Shown here piece after piece: positions 51,740-60,832 of a DNA stretch of 64,000 nucleotides. The translations under genes and the position numbers were made by a program. The stretch lies in NCBI GenBank assembly GCA_964489525.1, contig CAZAYY010000007.1, positions 1-64,000 on the forward strand, read 5' to 3'. The notes beneath the pieces were generated by a model. That model did no database searches. It worked only from the letters and a program-made list of their open reading frames with translations, and was not told where the DNA came from. Source of the DNA: CAZAYY01 sp964489525. Its GTDB lineage: Bacteria > Chloroflexota > Anaerolineae > Anaerolineales > JABWBV01. Position 1 is the stretch's first letter, and each line of letters opens with the position of its first letter.

Positions 51740-53116
51740 ATGATCAACAACCAGGCGAATGTGCTTATTTGTGGCGCAGGAATTGCTGGCGTTGCCGCGG
51801 CATATCATCTCGCGGTTCGCAAGGGCATTAGGAATGTCTGGTTGGTGGATGAACGCCCGCCTCTCAGCCTGACCAGTGATAAATCAACCGAGGCCTACCG
51901 CAATTGGTGGCCTGGACCGGACCCGGCGATGGTTCAAATGATGAATCGCAGCATAGATTTGCTGGAAGAACTGGCAGAGGAATCGAATAACATCTTTAAC
52001 CTCAATCGCCGGGGGTATTTATTTGCTACTGCATCCCCGGCTCGGGTTGAATCCTGGCGCGGCGCTGCCCGGCAGGCGAGTGAATATGGTGCCGGCCCAT
52101 TGCGGGAACACAACAGTCTTTCAACCAACGGCCCAGCCTATGAGCCCCATACATCCCAGGGCTACCATTCACCCCTGACCGGCGCAGACCTGGTAACCGA
52201 CCCCGCCCTGATTCAAAAACACTTTGGGTACCTTAACCCCGCCACACAGGCTGTGCTCCATGTCCGGCGAGCGGGTTGGCTGAGCGCCCAACAGCTTGGG
52301 GCTTATTTGTTGGCCCAGGCCCAGGCAGCAGGCGTGCGCCTGGTTCAAGATCACCTTGCCGCAGTCCGGGTGCAAAATGGCCGGGTGAAGTCGGTTGAAC
52401 TGCAGCACACCGGCGTGGTGCCCGTTGCAAAGTTTGTAAACGCAGCTGGCCCGTTTTTGCAAGATGTTGCAGCGATGCTTAGCCTGGAACTGCCCGTTTT
52501 TAACGAACGGCATCAAAAAGTTTCGTTTCAAGACCCGCTGGGTGCGGTTCCCCGCAATGCACCTCTGCTCATTTGGAGCGATCGCCAGACCCTGCAGTGG
52601 TCGGACGAAGAGCGCCAGGTTTTTGCCAGCGACCCTAACGACCATTGGCTGTTGGAACCTTTTCCATCTGGCGTGCACGCCAGGCCTGATGGCGATGGAG
52701 CCAGCCAGGTGGTCTTAATGCTGTGGGAATACCACACCCCGGTGATGCAGCCGGTTCTGCCCGTCCCGTTTGACGATCTGTTTCCGGAAATCACCATGCG
52801 CGGCATGGCTCAGGTGGTTCCGGGGCTCAGCCCCTATACCCAGCGCCTACCCAGGCCCTATGTGGATGGCGGCTACTATACCAAAACTCGCGAAAACCGC
52901 CCGTTGGCTGGCCCTCTTCCAGTAGAAGGTGCTTATGTTGTCGGCGCGCTCTCCGGTTTTGGTGTGATGTCTGCCCTGGGGCTGGCTGAAGTGTTAGCTG
53001 ACCACATCACCGGAAGCGCACTGCCCGGATATTCTCCGGCTTTTTCCCTTGAACGGTATGCCGACCCGGCTTACCAACGGCTGCTTGCCCACTGGGGCGA
53101 CAGCTGGCAGTTATAA
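51740..53116 (+). CDS. FAD-dependent oxidoreductase (DadA / sarcosine-glycine oxidase family)
   Basis: 458 residues. FAD-binding Rossmann start VLICGAGIAGVAAAYHLA; SLTSDKSTEAYRNWWPGPDPAM; C-terminal substrate-domain end VEGAYVVGALSGFGVMSALGLAEVLAD. Such enzymes oxidise N-methylglycine, glycine, dimethylglycine or D-amino acids. Next to a glyoxylate aminotransferase it could produce glyoxylate from glycine or a glycine derivative, but this is inference. It has its own leaderless-type promoter, and the aminotransferase follows by 15 bp. Confidence 0.87.
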   Translation: MINNQANVLICGAGIAGVAAAYHLAVRKGIRNVWLVDERPPLSLTSDKSTEAYRNWWPGPDPAMVQMMNRSIDLLEELAEESNNIFNLNRRGYLFATASPARVESWRGAARQASEYGAGPLREHNSLSTNGPAYEPHTSQGYHSPLTGADLVTDPALIQKHFGYLNPATQAVLHVRRAGWLSAQQLGAYLLAQAQAAGVRLVQDHLAAVRVQNGRVKSVELQHTGVVPVAKFVNAAGPFLQDVAAMLSLELPVFNERHQKVSFQDPLGAVPRNAPLLIWSDRQTLQWSDEERQVFASDPNDHWLLEPFPSGVHARPDGDGASQVVLMLWEYHTPVMQPVLPVPFDDLFPEITMRGMAQVVPGLSPYTQRLPRPYVDGGYYTKTRENRPLAGPLPVEGAYVVGALSGFGVMSALGLAEVLADHITGSALPGYSPAFSLERYADPAYQRLLAHWGDSWQL

Positions 53117-53131
53117 GAAAGGAGTATTCCA

Positions 53132-54253
53132 TTGCAACCTGCTGATTTTACAGACTTAAATATCACTGCTCGTACCCTGTTAGGGCCTGGCCCCAGCAAT
53201 GTACCCCCGCGCGTTATGGCCGCGATGCTGGCTCCAACCATTGGACACCTCGATGTACAGTTCCAACAGGTCATGGACGACGTGCGCAAGCTGCTGCGCT
53301 ATGTGTTTAAAACCCAAAACCCCTTTACATTGCCAGTATCTGGTACGGGCAGTGCCGGGATGGAAGCAGCGGTAGCCAACCTGATCGAGCCCGGCGACCC
53401 GGCCTTATTCGCCGTCAAGGGATATTTTGGGCTGCGCATGGTTGAGATGGCTCGCCGGTACGGCGCCCAGGTGGATGTGATTGAGAAACCCTGGGGAGAG
53501 GTTTTTACACCAGACGACATTCGGGCCGCCTTTGAAAAGAAAACCTACAAATTTTTGGGAATCGTTCATGGGGAAACTTCCACGGGTGTTTTACAGCCAT
53601 ACATCCAGGAAATTGCTGCCATTGCGCACCAGTATGGCGCCCTTTTGGTTTTGGATACGGTGGCATCTTTGGTGGGTGCACCCGTGGAAACCGAGGCATG
53701 GGGGATTGATGTGGTTTACTCTGGTTCTCAAAAATGCCTGTCAATGCCCCCTGGTCTGGCGCCAATTACCTTAAGCCCTCGGGCTTTAGCAGCCGTTCAG
53801 GGGCGCAAAACCAAAACCACCTGCTGGTACCTTGACCTAAACCAGTTGGATAGCTATTGGGGCGCAGTCAGCCGGGTGTATCACCATACTGCGCCAATTA
53901 ATTTGAACTATGCGCTGCGCGAATCGCTGCGCCTTGTGTTGGAAGAAGGCCTGGAAAACCAGCTTGCCCGTCACCGGCAAAACGCAGAACTGCTCTGGGA
54001 TGGGTTGGAATCACTTGGGCTGCGGTTGGTTGTGCCTTTGGCATATCGCAACCCGGCGCTGACAACCGTGTATGTCCCTGAGGGGATTCAGGAACTGGAA
54101 ATTCGCAAAGCGTTGATGTCCGATTACAACATTGAAATTTCTGGTGGGTTAGGTCCGTTTGCCGGAAAAATCTGGAGAATCGGTCTGATGGGGCACAGTT
54201 CCCGGCGCGAGAATGTCACATTGTTACTGGCTGCGCTCCAAAGGCTGTTGTAG
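53132..54253 (+). CDS. alanine/ureidoglycine-glyoxylate aminotransferase family (class V)
   Basis: 373 residues. TTG start at 53132 preceded by AAAGGAG. PLP fold-type I class V: LLGPGPSNVPPRVMAA, VSGTGSAGMEAAVANL, HGETSTGVLQP, VLDTVASLVGAPV, and the PLP Lys in YSGSQKCLSMPPGLAPI. The family contains alanine-glyoxylate and serine-pyruvate transaminases and the purine enzyme (S)-ureidoglycine-glyoxylate aminotransferase (PucG). Flanking purine genes favour the PucG-like role, yielding oxalurate and glycine. Sequence alone does not decide between them. Confidence 0.85.
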   Translation: MQPADFTDLNITARTLLGPGPSNVPPRVMAAMLAPTIGHLDVQFQQVMDDVRKLLRYVFKTQNPFTLPVSGTGSAGMEAAVANLIEPGDPALFAVKGYFGLRMVEMARRYGAQVDVIEKPWGEVFTPDDIRAAFEKKTYKFLGIVHGETSTGVLQPYIQEIAAIAHQYGALLVLDTVASLVGAPVETEAWGIDVVYSGSQKCLSMPPGLAPITLSPRALAAVQGRKTKTTCWYLDLNQLDSYWGAVSRVYHHTAPINLNYALRESLRLVLEEGLENQLARHRQNAELLWDGLESLGLRLVVPLAYRNPALTTVYVPEGIQELEIRKALMSDYNIEISGGLGPFAGKIWRIGLMGHSSRRENVTLLLAALQRLL

Positions 54254-54276
54254 CCATCTGTGTTGAGGAGGATGTG

Positions 54277-56070
54277 ATGACTATGCAAACCAATTCTACA
54301 GACCGCCGTCCTCTGGTGGAGGTGGCCATGGGGCGAATCCCTGCCGACTTGGTCATTCGAAATGGGCGTTGGGTGTGTGTCCAATCCGGTGAAATCATTC
54401 CGGCCACCGATATTGCCATCATCGGCGGGCGAATCGCTTACGTTGGCCCGGATGCGTCGCACACCATTGGCCCGGCCACGCGTGTGGTAGATGCTGAAGG
54501 ACATTACCTGGTACCGGGGCTTTTAGATGGGCATATGCATGTAGAATCGGGCATGCTGACAGTCAGCCAATTTGTCCGGGCGGTCGCGCCGCGTGGGACC
54601 ACAGGCATGTTTATTGACCCCCACGAAATTGCCAATGTGTTTGGGCTGCCAGGGGTCTGGCTGATGGCAGAAGAAGCCGCGGCAATGCCCATCCATGTTT
54701 GGGTGCAGATGCCTTCCTGCGTCCCTTCCGCACCGGGCCTTGAAACCCCGGGTGCATCGGTTGGACCCGATGAAGTCGCGGAAGCCATGGGGTGGAATCG
54801 CATCATTGGTTTGGGAGAGATGATGAATTTCCCCGGTGTATTCATGGGGGATGAGAAAATGCATGCTGAGATGGCCAACACCCGAGAGGCTGGTAAAGTT
54901 GTTGGCGGACATTATGCCTCGGTGGATTTGGGGCTGCCTTTCCACGGGTATGTGGCAGGTGGGCCTGAAGACGACCACGAAGGCACTCGCGTGGAGGATG
55001 CCGTTGCCCGGGTGCGCCAGGGCATGAAGGCCATGCTTCGCCTGGGTTCCGCCTGGCACGATGTGGCCACCCAGGTTAAGGCGGTCACCGAACTGGGTCT
55101 CGACCCCCGCCATTTCATCCTGTGTACCGATGATTCCCACTGCGGTACGCTGGTTAACGATGGGCATATGGACCGGGTGGTTCGCCACGCCATTGCCCAG
55201 GGGCTGCCCCCGATCACCGCGATTCAAATGGCCACCCTGAATACTGCCGAACACTTTGGTCTGGCAAGGGATATAGGCCAGATTGCCCCTGGGAGGTATG
55301 CGGACATTCTGATTGTGCCCAACCTGGTTGAGTTTAGCCCCAGCATGGTGTTCGGGCGCGGCCAGCTTATCGCACAGGATGGTAAGTTTCTGTTTTCGAT
55401 GCCGCCTTATCCCTACCCAAATTGGGTCAAGAACACCATCAAAATGGCGCGGGACCTTCAGCCAGGGGATTTCAGGCTGGCTGCACCACAGCCTGATCAT
55501 GCATACACGGCCAATGTCATTGGTGTGATTGAGAACCAGGCGCCCACCCGTCACCTGCGCATGCCAGTCACGGCTGCCTCGAGCGGTGAAGTCAATGCCG
55601 AATTCTCGCGCGACCTTGCAAAAATTGCCCTGGTCGAACGCCACAAGGCAACCGGGGATGTAAAAGTAGGCCTCGTGCATGGTTTTCGTCTGAATAAACC
55701 CTGTGCAGTGGCCACTTCTGTAGCCCACGACAGTCACCACATGATCGTTGTGGGGACCGATGACGCCTGCATGGCCCAGGCAGCCAACGAACTGCGCCGG
55801 GTGGGCGGCGGGCAGGTGGTGGTTGAGAATGGCCGGGTTACTGGCCTGGTTGAAATGCCGATTGCCGGGTTGATGTCGGATGAGCCTGCGGAAATCGTCG
55901 CTCAAAAAGCCGGAACCATTTTGGATGGGCTGCGTTCTTGTGGGTGTGATTTAAACAACGCCAATATGCAGCTCAGTTTGCTGGCGCTGGTGGTCATCCC
56001 CGAACTGCGCATATCCGACCTGGGCCTGGTGGATGTAACCAAGTTCGATTTTATTCCTGTCCTTGAATAA
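54277..56070 (+). CDS. ade: adenine deaminase
   Basis: 597 residues, the length of Ade-type adenine deaminases. ATG 54277 lies 5 nt after GAGGAGG; GTG 54274 is less likely. Metal and substrate motifs: PGLLDGHMHVES, GTTGMFIDPHEIANV, GLGEMMNFPGV, and CTDDSHCGTLVNDGHMD. The C-terminal region includes VATSVAHDSHHMIVVG. It hydrolyses adenine to hypoxanthine and ammonia. It is placed between the aminotransferase and ygeY and belongs to the same nucleobase-catabolic series. Confidence 0.95.
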   Translation: MTMQTNSTDRRPLVEVAMGRIPADLVIRNGRWVCVQSGEIIPATDIAIIGGRIAYVGPDASHTIGPATRVVDAEGHYLVPGLLDGHMHVESGMLTVSQFVRAVAPRGTTGMFIDPHEIANVFGLPGVWLMAEEAAAMPIHVWVQMPSCVPSAPGLETPGASVGPDEVAEAMGWNRIIGLGEMMNFPGVFMGDEKMHAEMANTREAGKVVGGHYASVDLGLPFHGYVAGGPEDDHEGTRVEDAVARVRQGMKAMLRLGSAWHDVATQVKAVTELGLDPRHFILCTDDSHCGTLVNDGHMDRVVRHAIAQGLPPITAIQMATLNTAEHFGLARDIGQIAPGRYADILIVPNLVEFSPSMVFGRGQLIAQDGKFLFSMPPYPYPNWVKNTIKMARDLQPGDFRLAAPQPDHAYTANVIGVIENQAPTRHLRMPVTAASSGEVNAEFSRDLAKIALVERHKATGDVKVGLVHGFRLNKPCAVATSVAHDSHHMIVVGTDDACMAQAANELRRVGGGQVVVENGRVTGLVEMPIAGLMSDEPAEIVAQKAGTILDGLRSCGCDLNNANMQLSLLALVVIPELRISDLGLVDVTKFDFIPVLE

Positions 56071-56097
56071 CCATTATTTTGAACCATTTGGAGACTT

Positions 56098-57306
56098 ATG
56101 AAACAATCTTTGGATATCACGCAAATCCAGGCCCGGGTGAAAACCAGCCGCGAGGACATTATCCGTTTTTTGCGCGAAATCGTGGCCATTCCCAGCATGG
56201 ATTCCCAGCTAGGAGAAGTGGGTGAGCGGGTTGGGGTGGAAATGCGCAAGTTGGGTTTTGATGAAGTGCGCTTTGACAAAATGGGCAACATCTTAGGCCG
56301 GATCGGCAGCGGCCCGCGCGTCCTGGTTTACGATTCGCACATTGACACAGTGGGGGTTGGCGACCCGGCTGCCTGGGAGTGGGACCCATTTGAAGGCAAA
56401 GTTGAAGATGGCATTCTTTATGCTCGCGGTGCCTGTGACGAAAAGGGCAGCACCCCTGGCATGATTTATGGCCTGGCCACTGCTCGTGACCTGGGTTTAC
56501 TGGAAGGCTGGACAGCCTATTACTTTGGCAACATGGAAGAATGGTGCGATGGCATTGCACCAAACACTTTTGTGGAGGTAGACCCTAAAGTTCGTCCTGA
56601 TTTTGTGGTGATAGGCGAACCTACCCGCATGCAGGTTTACCGAGGTCACAAGGGCCGGGTGGAGATGAAGGTTGTGTCCAAGGGGCGCAGCGCCCATGCT
56701 GCCAGCAATCACCTGGGAGACAATGCGATTTATAAGCTGCTTCCCATAATTGCCGGGATTCGAGATTTGGAACCTCACCTGGGCGACCACCCTTTTCTGG
56801 GGCATGGCAAAATTACCGTGAGCGATATGCAGGTGAAGACCCCCAGCATTAACGCTGTGCCCGATGAAGCCACCATTTTTATTGACCGCCGCCTGACTTT
56901 TGGCGAATCAAAGGATGCTGCCGTGGAGCAGGTGCGGGCGTTAATTCCCCCTGAACATCGCGACGCCATCACTGTGGAAGAGCTGTTTTACGATGAGCCC
57001 TCGTATACCGGGTTTGTTTTCCCGGTGGACAAGTATTTCCCGGCCTGGGCTTACGAAGAAGACCATCCTCTGGTTGCAGCCGGTCAGGAAGCCCGCCAGT
57101 TAATTGGTCTGCCGGCCATGTCCTCCGGGAAATGGAATTTCAGCACCAATGGCATTTACTGGGCTGGCAAAGCCGGGATTCCCTCGATTGGTTTTGGCCC
57201 CGGCGATGAAGTCACCGCCCACACCACCCAGGATTCAGTTTCTCTGGATGATGTTGTTAAAGCAACCGAATTTTATGCAGTGCTGCCTGCCTTGATTTTG
57301 CAGTAA
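56098..57306 (+). CDS. ygeY: YgeY-type M20 family metallohydrolase
   Basis: 402 residues. M20/ArgE-DapE fold: YDSHIDTVGVGD (first metal ligands), ARGACDEKGSTPGM, NMEEWCDGIAPN, VVIGEPTRMQVYRGHKGRVEMKV, and the lid domain ASNHLGDNAIYKLL. It matches the YgeY family, found in E. coli next to ygeW, ygeX and the carbamate kinase yqeA. It would hydrolyse a ureido/amide bond in a purine breakdown product. GGAG precedes the ATG; ygeW follows 50 bp later. Confidence 0.9.
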   Translation: MKQSLDITQIQARVKTSREDIIRFLREIVAIPSMDSQLGEVGERVGVEMRKLGFDEVRFDKMGNILGRIGSGPRVLVYDSHIDTVGVGDPAAWEWDPFEGKVEDGILYARGACDEKGSTPGMIYGLATARDLGLLEGWTAYYFGNMEEWCDGIAPNTFVEVDPKVRPDFVVIGEPTRMQVYRGHKGRVEMKVVSKGRSAHAASNHLGDNAIYKLLPIIAGIRDLEPHLGDHPFLGHGKITVSDMQVKTPSINAVPDEATIFIDRRLTFGESKDAAVEQVRALIPPEHRDAITVEELFYDEPSYTGFVFPVDKYFPAWAYEEDHPLVAAGQEARQLIGLPAMSSGKWNFSTNGIYWAGKAGIPSIGFGPGDEVTAHTTQDSVSLDDVVKATEFYAVLPALILQ

Positions 57307-57356
57307 CCCAATTTTAACCAATCATTTATCACCGTCACCTTTTCAGGAGAAAAACC

Positions 57357-58337
57357 ATGCAAACCAACTTTAGAGGCCGCGATTTTATTGGTGATTTAGA
57401 TTTCAGCAAAGAGGAAGTTGAAACCGTGCTGGATGTCGCCTGGGATTTGAAGCGAAAACGAGCCCTGGGAGAACCCCACGCACTGCTGCGCGACAAAACC
57501 CTGGCCATGCTGTTCTTTTTCACCAGCACTCGCACGCGGGGTTCTTTTGAGGCCGGTATGGCCCAGCTGGGCGGCCATGCGGCGTTTATTGATTCAGAAA
57601 CCACCCAAATTTCGCATGGTGATACTGCAAAAGAAATTGGCCAGATTTTTGGTCGCTATTTTGATGGTATTGCCATTCGTCAATGTGACTGGCAGTTTGG
57701 CAACCAATATATTAACGAAGTGGCCTTGCACTCGCGTGTGCCGATCTTGAATATGCAGTGTGATGTCTATCACCCCTTTCAGTGCCTGGCTGATTTAATG
57801 ACCATTATCGAAAAGAAAGGCCGCGATTTGCGCCGCAAAAAAGTGGTGGTTTCATGGGCTTATGCGGCATCGTACAGCAAACCCATCTCTGTACCCCAAT
57901 CCCTCATCTTGCAAATGACTCGCTTTGGGTGCGATGTTGTTCTTGCCCACCCGCCTGAGTTCAAATTGATGCCCGAAATTATGGACCAGGCCCGTGAAAA
58001 TGCCCGCAAATACCATGTGGGTTTTGAGGTTACCGATGACATGGATGAGGCATTTAAGGACGCCGATGTGGTTTACCCCAAATCCTGGGGTCCATTGGTC
58101 ACCACCACCGCCAAGGACGAAGGCAAGGCCCTGATTGAAAAATATCGCTCGTGGATTACGGACGAACGCCGCATGGCCCTGACGAAAGAAGACAGCATTT
58201 ACATGCACTGCCTGCCCGCCGACAGGGGTTTGGAGGTGACCGATGGCGTGATTGATGGCCCGCACTCGGTGGTGTATGACGAAGCCGAAAATCGCCTGCA
58301 TGCCCAAAAAGCGGTCATGGCGCTGACCATGCGCTAG
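57357..58337 (+). CDS. ygeW: YgeW-type carbamoyltransferase homologue
   Basis: 326 residues; I recall E. coli YgeW as longer, close to 400. AGGAG precedes the ATG. The carbamoyl-phosphate loop STRTR is at residues 57-61 and the HCLP motif begins at His284. The central segment WAYAASYSKPISVPQSLILQMTRFG fits the knotted transcarbamylase group and not ornithine or aspartate enzymes. The natural acceptor is not firmly known to me; in E. coli the gene sits in an anaerobic purine cluster. Carbamoyl phosphate made by phosphorolysis of a ureido compound would be used by the kinase 21 bp downstream. Confidence 0.88.
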   Translation: MQTNFRGRDFIGDLDFSKEEVETVLDVAWDLKRKRALGEPHALLRDKTLAMLFFFTSTRTRGSFEAGMAQLGGHAAFIDSETTQISHGDTAKEIGQIFGRYFDGIAIRQCDWQFGNQYINEVALHSRVPILNMQCDVYHPFQCLADLMTIIEKKGRDLRRKKVVVSWAYAASYSKPISVPQSLILQMTRFGCDVVLAHPPEFKLMPEIMDQARENARKYHVGFEVTDDMDEAFKDADVVYPKSWGPLVTTTAKDEGKALIEKYRSWITDERRMALTKEDSIYMHCLPADRGLEVTDGVIDGPHSVVYDEAENRLHAQKAVMALTMR

Positions 58338-58358
58338 CGCAGCGAGGCGAACCAGGGT

Positions 58359-59321
58359 ATGAACATGGAAAAGAAAATCGCAGTCATCGCTATCGGCGGT
58401 AATTCTCTGATCAAGGATGAGAAGCACCATTCGATTGAAGACCAGTACCAGGCAGCCAAAGAAACCTGCTTGCACATTGCTAACCTGATTGAGGCAGGTT
58501 GGGAGGTTGCAGTTGGGCATGGCAATGGTCCTCAAGTAGGTTTCATTTTACGTCGTTCTGAGATTGCCGCAAAACAAGAGGGCATGCACGAACTGCCGCT
58601 GGATGTGTGCGGCGCAGACAGCCAGGGGGCCATTGGCTATGCCCTCCAGCAAAACTTGCAGAACATTTTATATATGCGCGGCATCAAGAAAAAGGTAGTG
58701 ACCGTAATTACCCAAACCCTGGTAGACCGTACTGACCCGGCGTTTTCCAACCCCACCAAGCCTATCGGCAGCTTTATGACCGCTGAAGAAGCTGAACGTC
58801 GTAAGAACGAGATGGGTTGGAATGTGGTTGAAGATGCCGGGCGCGGATGGCGGCGGGTGGTTGCATCTCCTCAACCCCAAGAAATTGTGGAATTGGAAAC
58901 CATTGAAACCCTGGTTGATGCTGGCATTGTGGTGATTACGGTTGGTGGCGGTGGTATCCCCGTGGCAGATTTCGGCGGGGGTGAATATCGCGGGGTTGCT
59001 GCGGTGATTGATAAGGATTTCGCCAGCAGCCTGCTGGCACGTGAGTTGAAAGCCGATTTGTTTGTCATTTCAACCGCGGTGGAAAAAGTCGCTTTAAACT
59101 TCGGTAAGCCCGACCAGCGTTGGGTGAACCGGATGACGCTCAGTGAAGCCAGGCAATACCTGAAAGAGGGGACTCATTTTGCCAAAGGTTCCATGGCCCC
59201 GAAAATCCAGGCGATCATCTGGTACCTGGAGGCAGGCGGCAAGCAGGCGTTAATCACCAATCCCGAAAACATCGGGCGGGCACTGCGAGGTGAGACTGGG
59301 ACCTGGATTGTGCCAGATTAA
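58359..59321 (+). CDS. arcC: carbamate kinase
   Basis: 320 residues. Amino-acid kinase fold: VIAIGGNSLIKDEKHHS, GWEVAVGHGNGPQVG, PLDVCGADSQGAIGY, VVTVITQTLVDRTDPAF, PTKPIGSF, TVGGGGIPV, ALITNPENIGRALRGETGT. It converts carbamoyl phosphate and ADP to ATP, CO2 and ammonia. The close position after ygeW makes energy conservation from ureido compounds likely (as with E. coli YqeA). ATG 58359 or 58365 may be used. Confidence 0.95.
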   Translation: MNMEKKIAVIAIGGNSLIKDEKHHSIEDQYQAAKETCLHIANLIEAGWEVAVGHGNGPQVGFILRRSEIAAKQEGMHELPLDVCGADSQGAIGYALQQNLQNILYMRGIKKKVVTVITQTLVDRTDPAFSNPTKPIGSFMTAEEAERRKNEMGWNVVEDAGRGWRRVVASPQPQEIVELETIETLVDAGIVVITVGGGGIPVADFGGGEYRGVAAVIDKDFASSLLARELKADLFVISTAVEKVALNFGKPDQRWVNRMTLSEARQYLKEGTHFAKGSMAPKIQAIIWYLEAGGKQALITNPENIGRALRGETGTWIVPD

Positions 59322-59346
59322 AAACCATGCCTGCTTTGGTAGTGTG

Positions 59347-59355
59347 TGTTAAAAT
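59347..59355 (+). promoter_or_regulatory. candidate extended -10 promoter of BMP transporter genes
   Basis: TGT followed by TAAAAT (59350-59355), about 65 nt before the ATG at 59421. No clear -35. Confidence 0.4.
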
Positions 59356-59420
59356 TAGATTAATATGCGGGCTTTGCGAGAAAAAGCCGGCGAAACTTTT
59401 ATGTTTGGAGGATCAAAAAA

Positions 59421-60638
59421 ATGCGTAAAACTCTTTGGATTATCATCATGATTTTGGTGGTTTCTGGCCTGGCGTTGGCAGGCTGCCAATCGGACGAAGC
59501 CGAACCCACCCAGGAAACCCAGGAAGAATTTGTTTTTGGTATGCTCCTAGTGGGTCCATACAATGATCGCGGATGGAGCCAGGCGCACCACGAAGCCGGG
59601 CTGTATGTGGAAGAAAAACTGCCTGGTACCAGAATGATCTATCTGGACAAGGTTAACCCGGCAGACCGCGCGGGCACCACACCTGCGCAGCTTGCTGAGG
59701 AACTGGTCGCCCAGGGTGCAAAACTGGTGATCTTCAACTCGGATGATATGAAAGATAGCGCGATTGAATTTGCTCGCAACAATCCCACAATTCCTGTTGT
59801 TCACGCCTCTGGCGATTCAGCCTGGCAGGGTGGCAGAGACTACAAAGGTTTGCCCAATATGGCCAACATTATGGGGCGTATGGAGTATGGCAAGATGATC
59901 GCTGGCTGTGCTGCTGCCCTGACCACCGAAACCGGTCAAATTGGTTACCTTGGCCCGTTGATCAATGACGAAACTCGCCGCCTGGCGGCATCGGCCTTCC
60001 TCGGCGCTCAGTACTGCTGGGAAGAGGTTTTGGGCAATTCGGCGGATGACCTCAGTTTCAAAGTGACCTGGATTGGCTTCTGGTTCAATATTCCTGGCGT
60101 CACTTCAGACCCAACCCAGGTTGTCAACGAATTTTTTAACACCGGGTTCGATGTCGTTATTTCTGGCATTGATACCACTGAAGCCGTGACCGAGGCCAAG
60201 AAGGCTTCCGATGCGGGCAAGAAAGTTTTCGCCATTCCTTATGACTTCATTGGATCTTGTTCTGAAGCGCCCTCCGTTTGCCTGGGCGTGCCGTTCTTTA
60301 ACTGGGGTCCCGATTACCTTAAAGTGGTTCAAGATGCTCGTTCCGGCAACTTCTCTCCGTTTTGGGTTTGGAACAGCCCCAATTGGAGTGACATCAACAA
60401 CCACGATACCAGCGCAATTGGCTTTGCCAAGGGTGATGCGTTGAGTGCAGATGCCGCACAAAAAGTGGATGCTTTCATCGCTGAACTTGCTGGTGGATTG
60501 AACCTTTGGACTGGCCCGATTGTCCTGCAAGATGGAACCGAATATCTTGCCGCCGGCAAAGTGGCGACCGACCAGGAAGTCTGGTATCTGCCTCAACTGC
60601 TGGATGGCATGGAAGGCCAAAGCGTTTCGGACAACTAG
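59421..60638 (+). CDS. BMP-family nucleoside/purine-binding lipoprotein
   Basis: 405 residues. Lipobox ALAGC (Cys22), short acidic linker, then the BMP/PnrA fold: GMLLVGPYNDRGWSQAHHEAG, TRMIYLDKVNPADR, VIFNSDDMKDSAIEFA, PNMANIMGRMEYGKMIAGC, GQIGYLGPL. PnrA-like proteins bind purine nucleosides or, in related importers, other small ligands at the membrane surface. GGAGGATC precedes the ATG. ATPase and permease genes follow after a strong hairpin. Purine bases or nucleosides are the probable cargo, given the genes upstream. Confidence 0.92.
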   Translation: MRKTLWIIIMILVVSGLALAGCQSDEAEPTQETQEEFVFGMLLVGPYNDRGWSQAHHEAGLYVEEKLPGTRMIYLDKVNPADRAGTTPAQLAEELVAQGAKLVIFNSDDMKDSAIEFARNNPTIPVVHASGDSAWQGGRDYKGLPNMANIMGRMEYGKMIAGCAAALTTETGQIGYLGPLINDETRRLAASAFLGAQYCWEEVLGNSADDLSFKVTWIGFWFNIPGVTSDPTQVVNEFFNTGFDVVISGIDTTEAVTEAKKASDAGKKVFAIPYDFIGSCSEAPSVCLGVPFFNWGPDYLKVVQDARSGNFSPFWVWNSPNWSDINNHDTSAIGFAKGDALSADAAQKVDAFIAELAGGLNLWTGPIVLQDGTEYLAAGKVATDQEVWYLPQLLDGMEGQSVSDN

Positions 60639-60656
60639 TTCCAATACCAATTATCC

Positions 60657-60692
60657 ATGTGTGCTGGCAGCCATTTGGCTGCCAGCACACAT
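60657..60692 (+). terminator. perfect 16-bp hairpin between binding-protein and ATPase genes
   Basis: ATGTGTGCTGGCAGCC (60657-60672), 4-nt loop ATTT, then its exact complement GGCTGCCAGCACACAT (60677-60692). It is followed by CTCTTT and not a clean T-run. It probably acts as a partial terminator or 3-prime stabiliser so that binding protein outnumbers the membrane parts. Confidence 0.85.
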
Positions 60693-60832
60693 CTCTTTGG
60701 ATCACAGCCCGAGAAACCTCTGGGCGGGTGATGTTTTGGTTTTCAAGGGGGAGTAAATTGGCCAAATGATGCTTCTCCTGGTCTTTTCCAGGGGCAGGAA
60801 AAATGTGTAGAAATGATGGAATAGGGTAGCTC

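Noticed and set aside
54523..55905. 460-residue open frame on the minus strand
   Set aside because: Exact antisense shadow of the adenine deaminase gene.
59322..59420. Possible purine riboswitch upstream of the BMP transporter
   Set aside because: The conserved purine-aptamer core and paired P1 are not present; only a short GGCTTT...AAAGCC stem is seen.
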